From NCBI GenBank assembly GCA_023460955.1, contig JAEWOH010000050.1, positions 1-64,000 on the forward strand: a stretch of DNA of 64,000 nucleotides, written 5' to 3'. Numbering within the stretch: position 1 is the first letter of the stretch; each line of letters opens with the position of its first letter. The position numbers and the translations under genes were made by a program. Below the pieces are notes generated by a model that ran no database searches, was not told the origin of the DNA, and saw nothing but the letters and a program-made list of their open reading frames with translations. This stretch comes from Bacillota bacterium. Lineage in GTDB: Bacteria; Bacillota; Clostridia; Acetivibrionales; DSM-1351. Of the stretch, positions 9,271 to 18,376 are shown piece after piece.

Positions 9271-9948
9271 CTATTTTATTGAAAGTACTTTTCTAAGCTG
9301 AGCCTCTGTTATATTTGTATATTTACCAAGACTTTTTTCGATCAGTAATTGTTTAGCTTCTGACTTGTCCATGCCGCAGCATTCTTCCAGCCACGAGTCC
9401 GGAGCCCAATTTTCTACTTTGTCATACACGTTGGCAGGCCATCCGTATGGCTCTCCGGCTTTATTAACCTTTCTTCTGTTTCCCGCAACAGTTATATAGA
9501 AATATTTCTGAAGTTCAATTATTGCGTTATCAACCTTGCTTCCGCCTTTTTTGCCGACACCCATTTCATGTCTTAAATCGCTTGTGTTCAGTAAGGTTTG
9601 AGTCTGGAATAGTTTCCATACCTCTTTTACTTCATTTGAAACAAGTCCCTGCTCCCATCGGTATTCCATGTCTTCGGACGGTCGGAAGCTGACATAAAAA
9701 TATGGATACATACTTTGGGCAACAAATCCCTTATGGCCTCCCAGAATACACCCGAAGGCAAGCTGTTTTTCTTCTGCAGCTCTATCCTTCCAGCACCAGG
9801 GATCAGTTTCAGGGTTCCCTGTATGCCAGGCTTCCTTTTGTGTTTCATCAACTAAAGACGGAAGACCTTTATGTATATTTGATAATGGCATAAAGCCCAG
9901 TTCATTTACTCTCTCAATAAATTCATTGTAATTTCTTAATATCAGCAC
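9271..9948 (-). CDS. AlkZ-related winged-helix protein
   Basis: A 225-residue protein resembling AlkZ/YcaQ-type HTH_42 proteins, with 'LRHEMGVGKKGGSKVDNAIIELQKYFYITV' as the central winged-helix region. It is much shorter than true AlkZ glycosylases (about 360-400 residues) and lacks a visible QxD/QxQ catalytic motif, so it is probably not a glycosylase. The function is unknown. The GTG at 9948 is preferred because AAAGGAG lies 7 nt upstream; the GTG at 9966 lies upstream of that SD. It is last in the operon M24 peptidase - WYL regulator - DUF3795 - this gene, 32 bp after DUF3795. Confidence 0.65.
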   Translation of the reverse strand: MLILRNYNEFIERVNELGFMPLSNIHKGLPSLVDETQKEAWHTGNPETDPWCWKDRAAEEKQLAFGCILGGHKGFVAQSMYPYFYVSFRPSEDMEYRWEQGLVSNEVKEVWKLFQTQTLLNTSDLRHEMGVGKKGGSKVDNAIIELQKYFYITVAGNRRKVNKAGEPYGWPANVYDKVENWAPDSWLEECCGMDKSEAKQLLIEKSLGKYTNITEAQLRKVLSIK

Positions 9949-9980
9949 AACTAAACTCCTTTTCACGCTATATTAATTAG

Positions 9981-10244
9981 TTACACCTTTTCTCCGCACC
10001 ATTTTCTGCACTGTTCAAGCCTGAGACCATTATCCCCATGCTCCGGGTCATAAGAAAATTTGTTTAGTAAAGTACATGGAAAGCTTTCACATTCACCGCA
10101 ATGCTGATGATTTTTTTCTTCACAGCAAACTTTCACCTCGCACTGTCCCCAGGCAGGTGTTGCAATATTTACACAGCCTGTACAGTTAAATTGTTCTCTG
10201 TATATGCATTGACTGCATACTATACCACATCTTGACTCAATCAT
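9981..10244 (-). CDS. DUF3795 Cys-rich protein
   Basis: An 87-residue protein with about a dozen cysteines in pairs: 'CGIVCSQCIYREQFNCTGC', then 'CEVKVCCEEKNHQHCGEC' and 'ESFPCTLLNKFSYDPEHGDNG'. This is the DUF3795 pattern, a presumed zinc or Fe-S binding module of unknown function common in anaerobes. The start MIESRCG at 10244 is chosen over 10298 because GGAGGG lies 4-5 nt upstream and homologous proteins begin just before CG(I/L)xCxxC. It sits between the WYL regulator and the AlkZ-related gene in one transcription unit. Confidence 0.8.
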   Translation of the reverse strand: MIESRCGIVCSQCIYREQFNCTGCVNIATPAWGQCEVKVCCEEKNHQHCGECESFPCTLLNKFSYDPEHGDNGLRLEQCRKWCGEKV

Positions 10245-10312
10245 AGTTCCCTCCGACATTTTGCCTGTCCGGCATATTATTAATTTATATGCTACCATTC
10301 TAAACCGGACAG

Positions 10313-11224
10313 CTATATGTCATGTTCATATAGAGAACTAATTTTTTTTGAGGTTAATGCTATTTCATCTCTTATTTCTGCAGGCTCAATTATTTCAACC
10401 TTATCTCCGAAGGAAAGCAGCCACCTTAAAATATGTTCCTTATTAGTGAAGCTGATGGATACTTTCAATTTACCATTCTCGGTTTCCTCCCAACAACTCG
10501 GACCATATTCCTCAACAAGAAGATATTTAACTTCCTTATCAAACAGTGCTGTCAGATTCATACCATTCTCGAAATAAGCATCAAAATCAAGTTCGTGAGG
10601 CTTTATTTCCTTCGGGTTAAATATTGAATCAGTAATCTGTAAATCCCATAGCCTGTTCAATTTAAACAGCCTAAAGTCTCCTTTTTCGGTGCAATAGCCG
10701 TAAGTATACCAGGAAGACCATCTATATGTAATAAGATATGGCTCAATTACTCTATTAGCTGTTCCTCTTTCGGAATAGTATATAAAGCTCACCATTCTGC
10801 TCTGCGATATGGCTTTTTTGAGTATATTTATTTTGTCTGACAGGCTGTTTTTGTAATGTGAGGCAAGATCTATCAAAACCTTTTCATTTGATTCCTGAAC
10901 ACATTTTTTAGGAGATATCTTTGTTATCAATCTGTCTATTTCCAGCCCGGCTGAAACACTTTCAATACTTTTAAGTCCTGTAATTATATTCTGAAGTTCA
11001 TCAACAGAAATCACAGTTTTATCAAGCTTGAAACCTTCGGCAATGGATATTCCTCCATCTCCTCCCTGAAAAGTCACAACTGGAATTCCCGCTTTGCAAA
11101 TATCCTCTACATCTCTTTGTATTGTCCTTCTTGAAACCTCAAATTTAGCAGCAAGCTCTGGTGCCGTCACCTTTTCGCGCTGCATTAATACAGTCAGGAC
11201 ACCCAGCAATCTATCTATCTTCAT
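10313..11224 (-). CDS. YafY-type HTH/WYL domain transcriptional regulator
   Basis: A 303-residue DeoR/HTH_11 plus WYL protein. The N-terminal winged helix is 'LLGVLTVLMQREKVTAPELA' through 'FEVSRRTIQRDVEDICKAG', followed by a linker and the WYL domain (around 'SRMVSFIYYSERGTANRVIEPYLITYRWSSWYTYGYC'). WYL domains sense nucleic acid or nucleotide ligands; in bacteria they regulate DNA-damage, defence and metabolic genes. Its ATG overlaps the M24 peptidase stop (ATGA). The natural target may be its own operon. Confidence 0.88.
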   Translation of the reverse strand: MKIDRLLGVLTVLMQREKVTAPELAAKFEVSRRTIQRDVEDICKAGIPVVTFQGGDGGISIAEGFKLDKTVISVDELQNIITGLKSIESVSAGLEIDRLITKISPKKCVQESNEKVLIDLASHYKNSLSDKINILKKAISQSRMVSFIYYSERGTANRVIEPYLITYRWSSWYTYGYCTEKGDFRLFKLNRLWDLQITDSIFNPKEIKPHELDFDAYFENGMNLTALFDKEVKYLLVEEYGPSCWEETENGKLKVSISFTNKEHILRWLLSFGDKVEIIEPAEIRDEIALTSKKISSLYEHDI

Positions 11225-12411
11225 ACAACAACAATGTCCTTTTCCCCTCCTGTAATGAGCTGACCGCCCTCAGATGTGACAATATAGGTATCCTCAACCC
11301 CTACCATTCCTATACCCTCTATTCCTTTTTTAGGTTCAAGGGCAATAACCATATTTTCCATAAGCGGACTGTTAAAGCCTTCAGCAATTGCGGGCAGCTC
11401 ATCAACTTGCAGGCCGATTCCGTGTCCGAGAAATTTAACCCTTCTATTCCCAAAGCCCATAAAATTCTCCATGAAAGCATTATCTAGTTCAGACATAATC
11501 GTATTATAAATTTTTGATGGAATATTGCCGGGTTTTAGTAATTGGGCAGTCTTTTTCTGAACCTCCATACATTTCCGATGAGCTCTGACCATTTCCTCTG
11601 AGGGCTTTCCTCCAAACATATATACCTGAGTTCTGTCGCTGTGATAACCATTCATACCGAAACCGATGTCTACAAAAACCAAGTCTCCTCTTTTTAGAAC
11701 TCTCTCTCTGCTGCCAATAATAGGTACGGCCGGACTCATACCCAACATACCTCCAGGACCATCAAAATTGGTCGGATATAGTGAATTTTCACCGAAACCG
11801 ACCTGTCCTGCAATCATCTCGGTTTGTGCTCTTGAAAAACGAGATACACCATGATGACCATTTTTAAGCATTTGCTTATATAGTTCAGCAGTAAAGTCCA
11901 ATTCGCTCATGCCTTCTTCCAATATGGACGGAACTATTTCCTCAAGAACTTTCTGATGCTGCTTCCCTGATTCCTTCATCCAATATAGCTCGTAGGGGCT
12001 CTTGATTGCTCTGACGTTTGCTATGATATTATCAATACTGTATATTTCTTTTATAGAAAAATACTTTTTGAGTCTCTCAAGGGTGGCCATTGTCATTAAT
12101 TCAGTTTCAATCAGTACATTACCCAATTCGGCGCCGACGGCTGCTGCCGCGTCTCTATAGCCTTCCATCGGATAAATGCAGGAGAGAGGTGATTCAGCAG
12201 TTGCTCTATCAAAGCTTTTCCTTACAAAATACTTTGCTTCCCCGTTTTTTTTGATAATCAGTATTCCGTCCTGCATTGTCCCCGTAAAGTAATACTGGTT
12301 AACGCGACTTAAAATTAATACTGTATCCCATTCAGAATAATACTTCTCTATATTTTTGCAAAGCTTATTGATTCGTTCAAGCAACTCACCGCTAGTTAAT
12401 TCATTATACAT
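11221..12411 (-). CDS. M24 family metallopeptidase (Xaa-Pro aminopeptidase-like)
   Basis: A 396-residue creatinase/prolidase-type protein. The N-terminal creatinase_N domain (about 1-140) is followed by a pita-bread domain with metal ligands in 'LVFVDIGFGMNGYHSDRTQVY' (Asp, Asp), 'VKFLGHGIGLQVDELP' (His), 'VIALEPKK' (Glu) and 'MVGVEDTYIV' (Glu). It likely cleaves N-terminal Xaa-Pro bonds. GGGAG precedes the ATG by 10 nt. It is the first gene of a four-gene operon with a WYL regulator. Confidence 0.88.
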   Translation of the reverse strand: MYNELTSGELLERINKLCKNIEKYYSEWDTVLILSRVNQYYFTGTMQDGILIIKKNGEAKYFVRKSFDRATAESPLSCIYPMEGYRDAAAAVGAELGNVLIETELMTMATLERLKKYFSIKEIYSIDNIIANVRAIKSPYELYWMKESGKQHQKVLEEIVPSILEEGMSELDFTAELYKQMLKNGHHGVSRFSRAQTEMIAGQVGFGENSLYPTNFDGPGGMLGMSPAVPIIGSRERVLKRGDLVFVDIGFGMNGYHSDRTQVYMFGGKPSEEMVRAHRKCMEVQKKTAQLLKPGNIPSKIYNTIMSELDNAFMENFMGFGNRRVKFLGHGIGLQVDELPAIAEGFNSPLMENMVIALEPKKGIEGIGMVGVEDTYIVTSEGGQLITGGEKDIVVV

Positions 12412-12498
12412 TTTTTAAAATCTCCCTTATTACTTATCACATGCAACTGAACTTACTTTTAGAGTAAATTCAGTACATATCCATTAATTATAAAATAA

Positions 12499-12514
12499 CC
12501 GGCTATTTAGCCGG
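12499..12514 (-). terminator. Terminator after the dCache histidine kinase gene
   Basis: Compact stem CCGGCT / AGCCGG with a 4-nt loop. On the minus strand it is followed by TTATTTTATAATT; outer bases (AACC...GGTT) extend the pairing imperfectly. Confidence 0.7.
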
Positions 12515-12593
12515 CTATTGGTTATCTGAATTAATAATAACATATTTAAACAAGATTTGGAAACGGTAATTTTAACGCTCTACTTTATTAAAG

Positions 12594-14375
12594 TTAAGAG
12601 TAATAAATATCCGAAAATTCAATATTAATACGCTCAATTCTTCTCTGTGTTTCTAAATCCTCTAAATAACATTCATCCTTGTTTTCCATTATAACAGCCG
12701 GAAGTTCAACTACAAACTCGCTGCCTTTTCCAAATTCGCTCATAGTAAAAATCCTTCCTCCGTGCATTTCGACAAAAGACTTTACCATTGCAAGACCAAT
12801 TCCACTGCCATCTTTGTTTTTAGTCAGTGTTTGTTCAACCTGTACAAAACGTTCAAAAATTGCATTTTGCTTTTCTTTTGGTATGCCTATTCCTGTATCT
12901 CTAACTGATATCAAAACAGAATTTCCTTTATCCTCCACCTTGACAAAAATACTACCACCTTGATCGGTAAATTTAATGGCATTAGATATAAGATTGAGCA
13001 TAATTCTTTCAATTTTATCAACATCACAGGCAATTATTCTCTCATTTGTATTTTTATCAAAATATAGATTTATGCCTTTATTTTCAGTGAATTCTTTTAT
13101 AGACATTGTTATATCCTCGACAATCTTAACAATATTATGGTTGCCAGCATGCTTTTCAAGAAAACCAACATCAATTTTTGTAGTGTCGATAAGATTGTTA
13201 ACAAGCCTCATAAGCCGGTAACAGTTTTGTTTCATGGTTTTCAAGTGTTTAGAAAAATTAATGTTATTTAGGTTTTTTTCCTTATCAAAATAGAATTTAC
13301 AAAGCTGAATTGATGCCAGTATAACGTTTAAAGGTGTTTTAAACTCATGAGTCATGTTTGCAAAAAACTGAGTCCTAATCTTTTCTATTTCGGCTGATTC
13401 TTTCAATAGTCTCTTGTCTTCTTCGACCACTAATTCAAGGTTTTCAACTATTTTAGTCTTAGAGAAGTACGCTAATAGCAATAGGCCACAAAATATGCAA
13501 AAAGTTATTGTAATAAAAGTAAGTACTGTAAAATAGCGTTTTAAGGTATCAAGTTCATGGAACACTTCATGCTCCGGTGCTGTCAGGGCTAAGAACCACC
13601 CCCTGTCATTAATTTGAGAGTATGTTACAAAAAATTTCTCGTTGGAATATTCATAAAAATCATATCCCAAAGTATTATCATTAATATCTTTATATAATTC
13701 AGTATATTGGGAGTCCTCTCCGGTACTAGCCTGAGTTGATGGTGTTACACCATGTGAAGTATTCGCAATTATTTTCCCGTCCTTAGTGATTATAAAGCTG
13801 AAACCTGAATCCCCGATTTTCAGATTACTAATAATATTGTCTAAATAGAGAGGATCTATAGAGGCAGTAAGTGAACCAATGATACTTCCCTTGTGGTTCT
13901 TTATAGGAGTTGAGCAAACGATTATAACACTACTGTCAATTCTGCCCTGAAACGGCTCGGATATATAAGTTTCTCCTTTAAGGGCTTTTTGAATCCACTC
14001 CCGGTCTGACAGATCAAGCTTGTCACCGGAAGTAGAATATGCGTAACCGGACAAATCAGTTATTTGAAACCTCAGAACTCCAAGCCTATTTGCTTCTTCC
14101 AATAAGACAGGCTTTTGCTTTGACCAGTTCATTGACTGAATTTCAGATTTGAAACTAATTCCTTCAATAACCTTTTTAAATTCGTCTAAATGCTGATTTA
14201 TAAGATCAGAATTATCTTTAGTTCTCTGCAACGTACTTTGTATGATACTTTTCTTTAAAACCTTGGATGTATTCTGATATGATATAAATCCTAATACGCC
14301 AAAGAGAATAAAAATTAGTGTTAAAGCAATAAGTAAGAATTCAATTCCGGGAATAAGTTTCGTCCTGCATTTCAT
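12594..14375 (-). CDS. dCache-domain sensor histidine kinase (orphan)
   Basis: A 593-residue membrane kinase. It has TM1 (about 10-32), an extracellular dCache_1 sensor (about 40-280) of the kind that binds amino acids or small organic ligands ('DREWIQKALKGETYISEPF', 'GDSGFSFIITKDGKII'), TM2 (about 287-309), and a coiled-coil without an obvious HAMP. The HisKA phospho-acceptor is His in 'FFANMTHEFKTPLNV' (about 345). HATPase boxes are N 'NLISNAIKF', G1 'DTGIGIP', F 'IFERFVQVE' and G2 'GSGIGLAMVKSFVEMHGG'. No response regulator gene adjoins it, so its partner is elsewhere. Confidence 0.92.
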   Translation of the reverse strand: MKCRTKLIPGIEFLLIALTLIFILFGVLGFISYQNTSKVLKKSIIQSTLQRTKDNSDLINQHLDEFKKVIEGISFKSEIQSMNWSKQKPVLLEEANRLGVLRFQITDLSGYAYSTSGDKLDLSDREWIQKALKGETYISEPFQGRIDSSVIIVCSTPIKNHKGSIIGSLTASIDPLYLDNIISNLKIGDSGFSFIITKDGKIIANTSHGVTPSTQASTGEDSQYTELYKDINDNTLGYDFYEYSNEKFFVTYSQINDRGWFLALTAPEHEVFHELDTLKRYFTVLTFITITFCIFCGLLLLAYFSKTKIVENLELVVEEDKRLLKESAEIEKIRTQFFANMTHEFKTPLNVILASIQLCKFYFDKEKNLNNINFSKHLKTMKQNCYRLMRLVNNLIDTTKIDVGFLEKHAGNHNIVKIVEDITMSIKEFTENKGINLYFDKNTNERIIACDVDKIERIMLNLISNAIKFTDQGGSIFVKVEDKGNSVLISVRDTGIGIPKEKQNAIFERFVQVEQTLTKNKDGSGIGLAMVKSFVEMHGGRIFTMSEFGKGSEFVVELPAVIMENKDECYLEDLETQRRIERINIEFSDIYYS

Positions 14376-14511
14376 CGTAAAATCCCCAATCTGAATTATA
14401 TTATTTTAATATATAATTGTTGAAATCTATACTATTTTACTACTTTTTGACATTAATTTCTATATTTTCTATATAAATTGAAATATTCCTAAAAATTTTA
14501 GGATTAAAGTA

Positions 14512-15738
14512 TTACCATTCGCCTTGTATCTCGTCATTTTTATGATCAAGATGGAACTTTGTGGTATCAAAGTAATTTCCGCTTACGCCAAAGGTACAGT
14601 CCACATTAACCCATCTTTTACTTCCAGAATCAAAAAATTGATTCCAGGAATGGTCCCCCCAGGCTAGGCCACTATATCCAAGACCCGTGACCAATCTGAC
14701 TTTAATATTATTTGCTTTGCACATGGAAATAAATAATGCGGAATAATCGAAACATATACCCTGCCTGGTTTCATAACAAACAATAGTCCCCGATTCAGTG
14801 CCTTTTGTTTCTTTTGCAATTGTTCTTGCCTTATCGTAGTCGTATTTAATATTGTTTGTAATCCATTTATATATTTTTTTACTTTTGGCATAATCAGTTA
14901 CTTCCCCTTTTGTAACTTCAATAGCAAGCTTATCAATTTCTGGAGTAGATTTAATTGCATCCTCAAGAGTAACGCCGTTAAAATATTGAATAACCCTTAT
15001 ATTATAGTTACCCAACGCACTTTTAATATTTTCTGCAATTTTTGTTCTATCCTCTCCCAATCCCTGCTGACTGTTAAATTGATCATTAATAATAACAGGA
15101 ATTTTTTTTGCAATATCAGATTCAACCACAGGCTTGAGTGCAGTATCATAAACTGCGTTTAATACATTTGATTCATCAATGTACCTTGAAAATCCGGGAA
15201 CAGTAAAATAGTAAGAAAAAAAATAAAAAATGAAGCTAATACATATCAGCGTAACGAGAGCTCTGGGAATTGTGCAGAGAAATGATATTATTCTTTTTGT
15301 GAATGAATTTAGTTTTCTCATTGATTTATATATTTTTTCGGCTACACCGTCAAATACATAATTATATAAAGGGTAAGTTATTAATCTTAAAAAGAGTACT
15401 ACTAAAATTAGAATAATAAAAGCGACACAAAGATATGTGTATATGTTATTAGCTGCCAGACTTGTTTTAACTGATGCAGGGAGCTTGTCATATATAAACG
15501 TGAACACAGTATTATTCTTATCAAAAAGAATCCCCTTGGTTAAAAACAGAGCAATCAATAAAGCAGTAATAAATTCAATATTGTTCACAATAGAATAAAA
15601 CCCGTTAACTATCCTGTCCCGGCTAAAAGGTGTAAATAATGACGAAGTCAATATTATTATAACAGGACCTATTAATATTAAGCTGACAGGATTGAAAGCT
15701 ACATTTATCAAGATTATCACCTTTATCGCGTTTGTCAT
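14512..15738 (-). CDS. Membrane protein with C-terminal transglutaminase-like domain
   Basis: A 408-residue protein. The N-terminal half has about five hydrophobic segments in a CvpA-like arrangement (residues about 5-30, 50-70, 100-125, 150-185). The C-terminal extracytoplasmic transglutaminase-like domain has the Cys-His-Asp triad in 'GICFDYSALFISMCKANNI', 'GDHSWNQFF' and 'WVNVDCTFG'. Bacterial members are usually cysteine proteases or cross-linking enzymes acting at the envelope. The substrate is unknown. Monocistronic on the minus strand, divergent from glnN. Confidence 0.85.
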   Translation of the reverse strand: MTNAIKVIILINVAFNPVSLILIGPVIIILTSSLFTPFSRDRIVNGFYSIVNNIEFITALLIALFLTKGILFDKNNTVFTFIYDKLPASVKTSLAANNIYTYLCVAFIILILVVLFLRLITYPLYNYVFDGVAEKIYKSMRKLNSFTKRIISFLCTIPRALVTLICISFIFYFFSYYFTVPGFSRYIDESNVLNAVYDTALKPVVESDIAKKIPVIINDQFNSQQGLGEDRTKIAENIKSALGNYNIRVIQYFNGVTLEDAIKSTPEIDKLAIEVTKGEVTDYAKSKKIYKWITNNIKYDYDKARTIAKETKGTESGTIVCYETRQGICFDYSALFISMCKANNIKVRLVTGLGYSGLAWGDHSWNQFFDSGSKRWVNVDCTFGVSGNYFDTTKFHLDHKNDEIQGEW

Positions 15739-16147
15739 TTACAGTAGTTTAATTATAGCACAGCAATTAAATATTTTTTAATTTCCCTCCATTTCGTAAT
15801 AAACCTGTAAATATTTTTGAATCGAAATAACTCGTGAATTGCAATTTTTTATACTAAGCAGAATTGTCTTGTTATGGTTAAACCGTTAATATTGCTAAAT
15901 TTAAAGCTTTGTAAAACATTGTAAGAAAGATGCCTTGAAATAAAACGACGTTATCATTATTTTCTCTTGCAATTATAAACAAAAAATTGTATCTTTTTAT
16001 AGTACTAATTAGGTTGAAAAGTAACTTAACTAGGATAATTAATTTTGATATAATTATTTAATAATTAGTTCCTGTATATAAGCTTTATTATTAATTGTAT
16101 TATTTTAATACATTATAATTTGCTTCAATAAATATAAGAGGTGATTT
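15739..16147. other. Divergent intergenic region between the transglutaminase gene and glnN
   Basis: 409 bp without a gene. A TATAAT at about 16115 with TTAATT 17 bp upstream could drive glnN, giving a short leader. I found no recognisable riboswitch, T-box or clear dyad operator. Confidence 0.4.
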
Positions 16148-18241
16148 ATGAGTCATTTAAGTGAAATTTTCGGGTCAAATGTTTTTAACGATTCAGTAAT
16201 GAGAGAAAGGCTCCCTAAAGCTACGTACAAAGCACTTAGGAAAACTATGGACGAAGGACTTCCTCTTACACTTGAAATCGCTGAAGTTGTTTCAAGCTGT
16301 ATGAAAGACTGGGCAATAGAAAAAGGGGCAACCCACTATACGCATTGGTTTCAGCCAATGACAGGCATTACTGCCGAAAAGCATGATTCTTTTATAAATC
16401 CAACAGAAGACGGAAAAGTTATATTGGAATTTTCAGGTAAGGAGCTTATAAAAGGTGAAGCTGATGGATCTTCTTTCCCTTCAGGTGGTTTGCGTGCCAC
16501 TTTCGAAGCAAGGGGTTATACTGCTTGGGATTGTACTTCTCCTGCATTTATAAAGAATAGCACGTTATATATTCCTACTGCCTTTTGTTCCTATACCGGT
16601 GAAACTCTTGATAAAAAAACTCCTCTGCTCAGGTCTATGGAATGCCTTTCCAAGAATGCAGTAAGAGTATTGCGTCTTTTTGGCAATGAAGAGGTTACCA
16701 GGGTTACTGCAACAGTTGGTCCTGAACAGGAATATTTTCTTATAGACAAAAAAGTTTATGACCAACGTAAAGACCTTATATTTACAGGTCGTACACTCTT
16801 CGGAGCAAAAGCACCAAAGGGTCAGGAAATGGAAGATCATTATTATGGTAGTATAAAAGCACGTGTTTCAGCGTTTATGAAAGATCTTGACGAAGAACTA
16901 TGGAAGTTGGGTATCTCAGCAAAGACCGAGCACAATGAAGTTGCTCCTGCACAGCATGAGCTGGCTCCTATTTTCTCAACAGCAAATATAGCTACTGACC
17001 ACAATCAGCTTACGATGGAACTGTTAAAATCTGTAGCACTCAGGCATGGTTTAGTATGTCTGCTGCATGAAAAACCTTTTGCCGGAGTAAACGGCTCCGG
17101 AAAACATAATAACTGGTCTTTATCTACAGACGACGGTCAGAATCTCCTTGACCCCGGAAAAACTCCTCATGAAAATGCACAGTTTCTCTTGTTCCTGTGC
17201 TCTGTTATCAAAGCTGTTGATGAATACGCCGATTTATTGAGACTTGCTGCCGGAAACCCCGGAAATGACCATAGACTGGGAGCTAATGAGGCCCCTCCTG
17301 CAATAATATCTATATTCCTTGGAGATGAACTTACAAAGATTCTTGAACAGACTGTTTCTGGTGAAGATATTTGCACAAATAAAGCATGTAAATTAAAGGT
17401 GGGTGTAGCAACACTTCCGGTCCTTTCAAAGGATACTACCGATAGAAACAGAACCTCCCCCTTTGCTTTTACAGGTAATAAGTTCGAATTCAGAATGGTA
17501 GGCTCATCAGCTTCCATAGCATCTTCAAATTTCTTCCTCAACACAATTGTTGCTGATGTACTTGAACAGTTTGCCGACAGAATGGAAAAAGCAAGCGATT
17601 TGACTGCAGAGGTTAACAATATAATAAAAGAAGTTGCTCAAAAGAATGGAAGAGTTATTTTCAACGGCAACGGATATTCCGAAGAGTGGGTAGCTGAAGC
17701 TGAAAAAAGAGGCCTCCCTAACATCAAGAGCTATGTTGAAGCAATTCCTTGCCTGCTGGCTGAAAAGAACCTCTCTGTTATGGCGAAGCATAAGGTATTC
17801 AGCAAGGTTGAGATGCATTCCAGATATGAAATATCTCTTGAAAAATATATCAAGACAATAAACATAGAAGCATTAACTATGCTTGAAATGTCTAAGAGAC
17901 AAATCCTTCCTGCAGCAATAAATTACGGTGCCCAGGTCGCAAATTCAATAAATCAGATAAAGAGCTGTGGTGTGGAAGTAGATATTTCAGCAAACACTGA
18001 ACTTCTTAAAGAAGTTGCTTCTCTTACAGCTCAGCTTAAGAAGGAAATTACTCTTCTTGATGAAAAGGTTGCTAAAGCCCAGGAACCAAATCAGGATACT
18101 TATCAGCAGGCATTGTATTATAGAAACGAAGTATTTGTTCAGATGAGTAATTTACGAACTGTGGCTGACAAGCTTGAAAGCATTGTAGATGCTAAGCTTT
18201 GGCCTTTCCCAACTTACGCGGATATACTTTTTAATATATAA
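16148..18241 (+). CDS. glnN: Glutamine synthetase type III
   Basis: A 697-residue enzyme, the usual size of the large type III (GSIII/GlnN) family rather than the ~450-residue type I. It makes glutamine from glutamate, ammonia and ATP. The N-terminal GSIII domain includes 'WFQPMTGITAEKHDSFI'. The catalytic domain has 'TVGPEQEYFLIDK' (metal Glu), 'EHNEVAPAQHELAP' (metal ligands), 'GVNGSGKHNNWSLST' (His) and the 'NRTSPFAFTGNKFEFRMVGS' substrate segment. GAGGTG precedes the ATG. Strong terminator at 18253. Confidence 0.97.
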   Translation: MSHLSEIFGSNVFNDSVMRERLPKATYKALRKTMDEGLPLTLEIAEVVSSCMKDWAIEKGATHYTHWFQPMTGITAEKHDSFINPTEDGKVILEFSGKELIKGEADGSSFPSGGLRATFEARGYTAWDCTSPAFIKNSTLYIPTAFCSYTGETLDKKTPLLRSMECLSKNAVRVLRLFGNEEVTRVTATVGPEQEYFLIDKKVYDQRKDLIFTGRTLFGAKAPKGQEMEDHYYGSIKARVSAFMKDLDEELWKLGISAKTEHNEVAPAQHELAPIFSTANIATDHNQLTMELLKSVALRHGLVCLLHEKPFAGVNGSGKHNNWSLSTDDGQNLLDPGKTPHENAQFLLFLCSVIKAVDEYADLLRLAAGNPGNDHRLGANEAPPAIISIFLGDELTKILEQTVSGEDICTNKACKLKVGVATLPVLSKDTTDRNRTSPFAFTGNKFEFRMVGSSASIASSNFFLNTIVADVLEQFADRMEKASDLTAEVNNIIKEVAQKNGRVIFNGNGYSEEWVAEAEKRGLPNIKSYVEAIPCLLAEKNLSVMAKHKVFSKVEMHSRYEISLEKYIKTINIEALTMLEMSKRQILPAAINYGAQVANSINQIKSCGVEVDISANTELLKEVASLTAQLKKEITLLDEKVAKAQEPNQDTYQQALYYRNEVFVQMSNLRTVADKLESIVDAKLWPFPTYADILFNI

Positions 18242-18252
18242 ATCTTTAAAAA

Positions 18253-18305
18253 GGGCCCCCCAAGGAATAAAGCTATCGGTGCTTTCATTCCTTGGGGGCC
18301 TTTTT
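18253..18305 (+). terminator. Terminator of glnN (bidirectional)
   Basis: GC-rich stem GGGCCCCCCAAGGAAT / ATTCCTTGGGGGCC with one bulged C and an 18-nt loop, followed by TTTTT. A-rich on the left flank, so it can also stop the converging kinase transcript. Confidence 0.92.
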
Positions 18306-18337
18306 GCAACAAATGCTGTTGATTCGAACTTTCTAGC

Positions 18338-18373
18338 ATTTCAAGTATCTCAAGTATTTCAAGTATTTCAAGT
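18338..18373. repeat. Four tandem 9-bp repeats (ATTTCAAGT)
   Basis: ATTTCAAGT, ATCTCAAGT, ATTTCAAGT, ATTTCAAGT in perfect phase, one unit with a single change. It lies between the glnN terminator and the stop of the kinase gene (18377). No function is evident; replication slippage is the simplest origin. Confidence 0.85.
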
Positions 18374-18376
18374 TTC

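Noticed and set aside
15739..16147. Riboswitch upstream of glnN
   Set aside because: No conserved aptamer boxes or terminator with U-tract identified.
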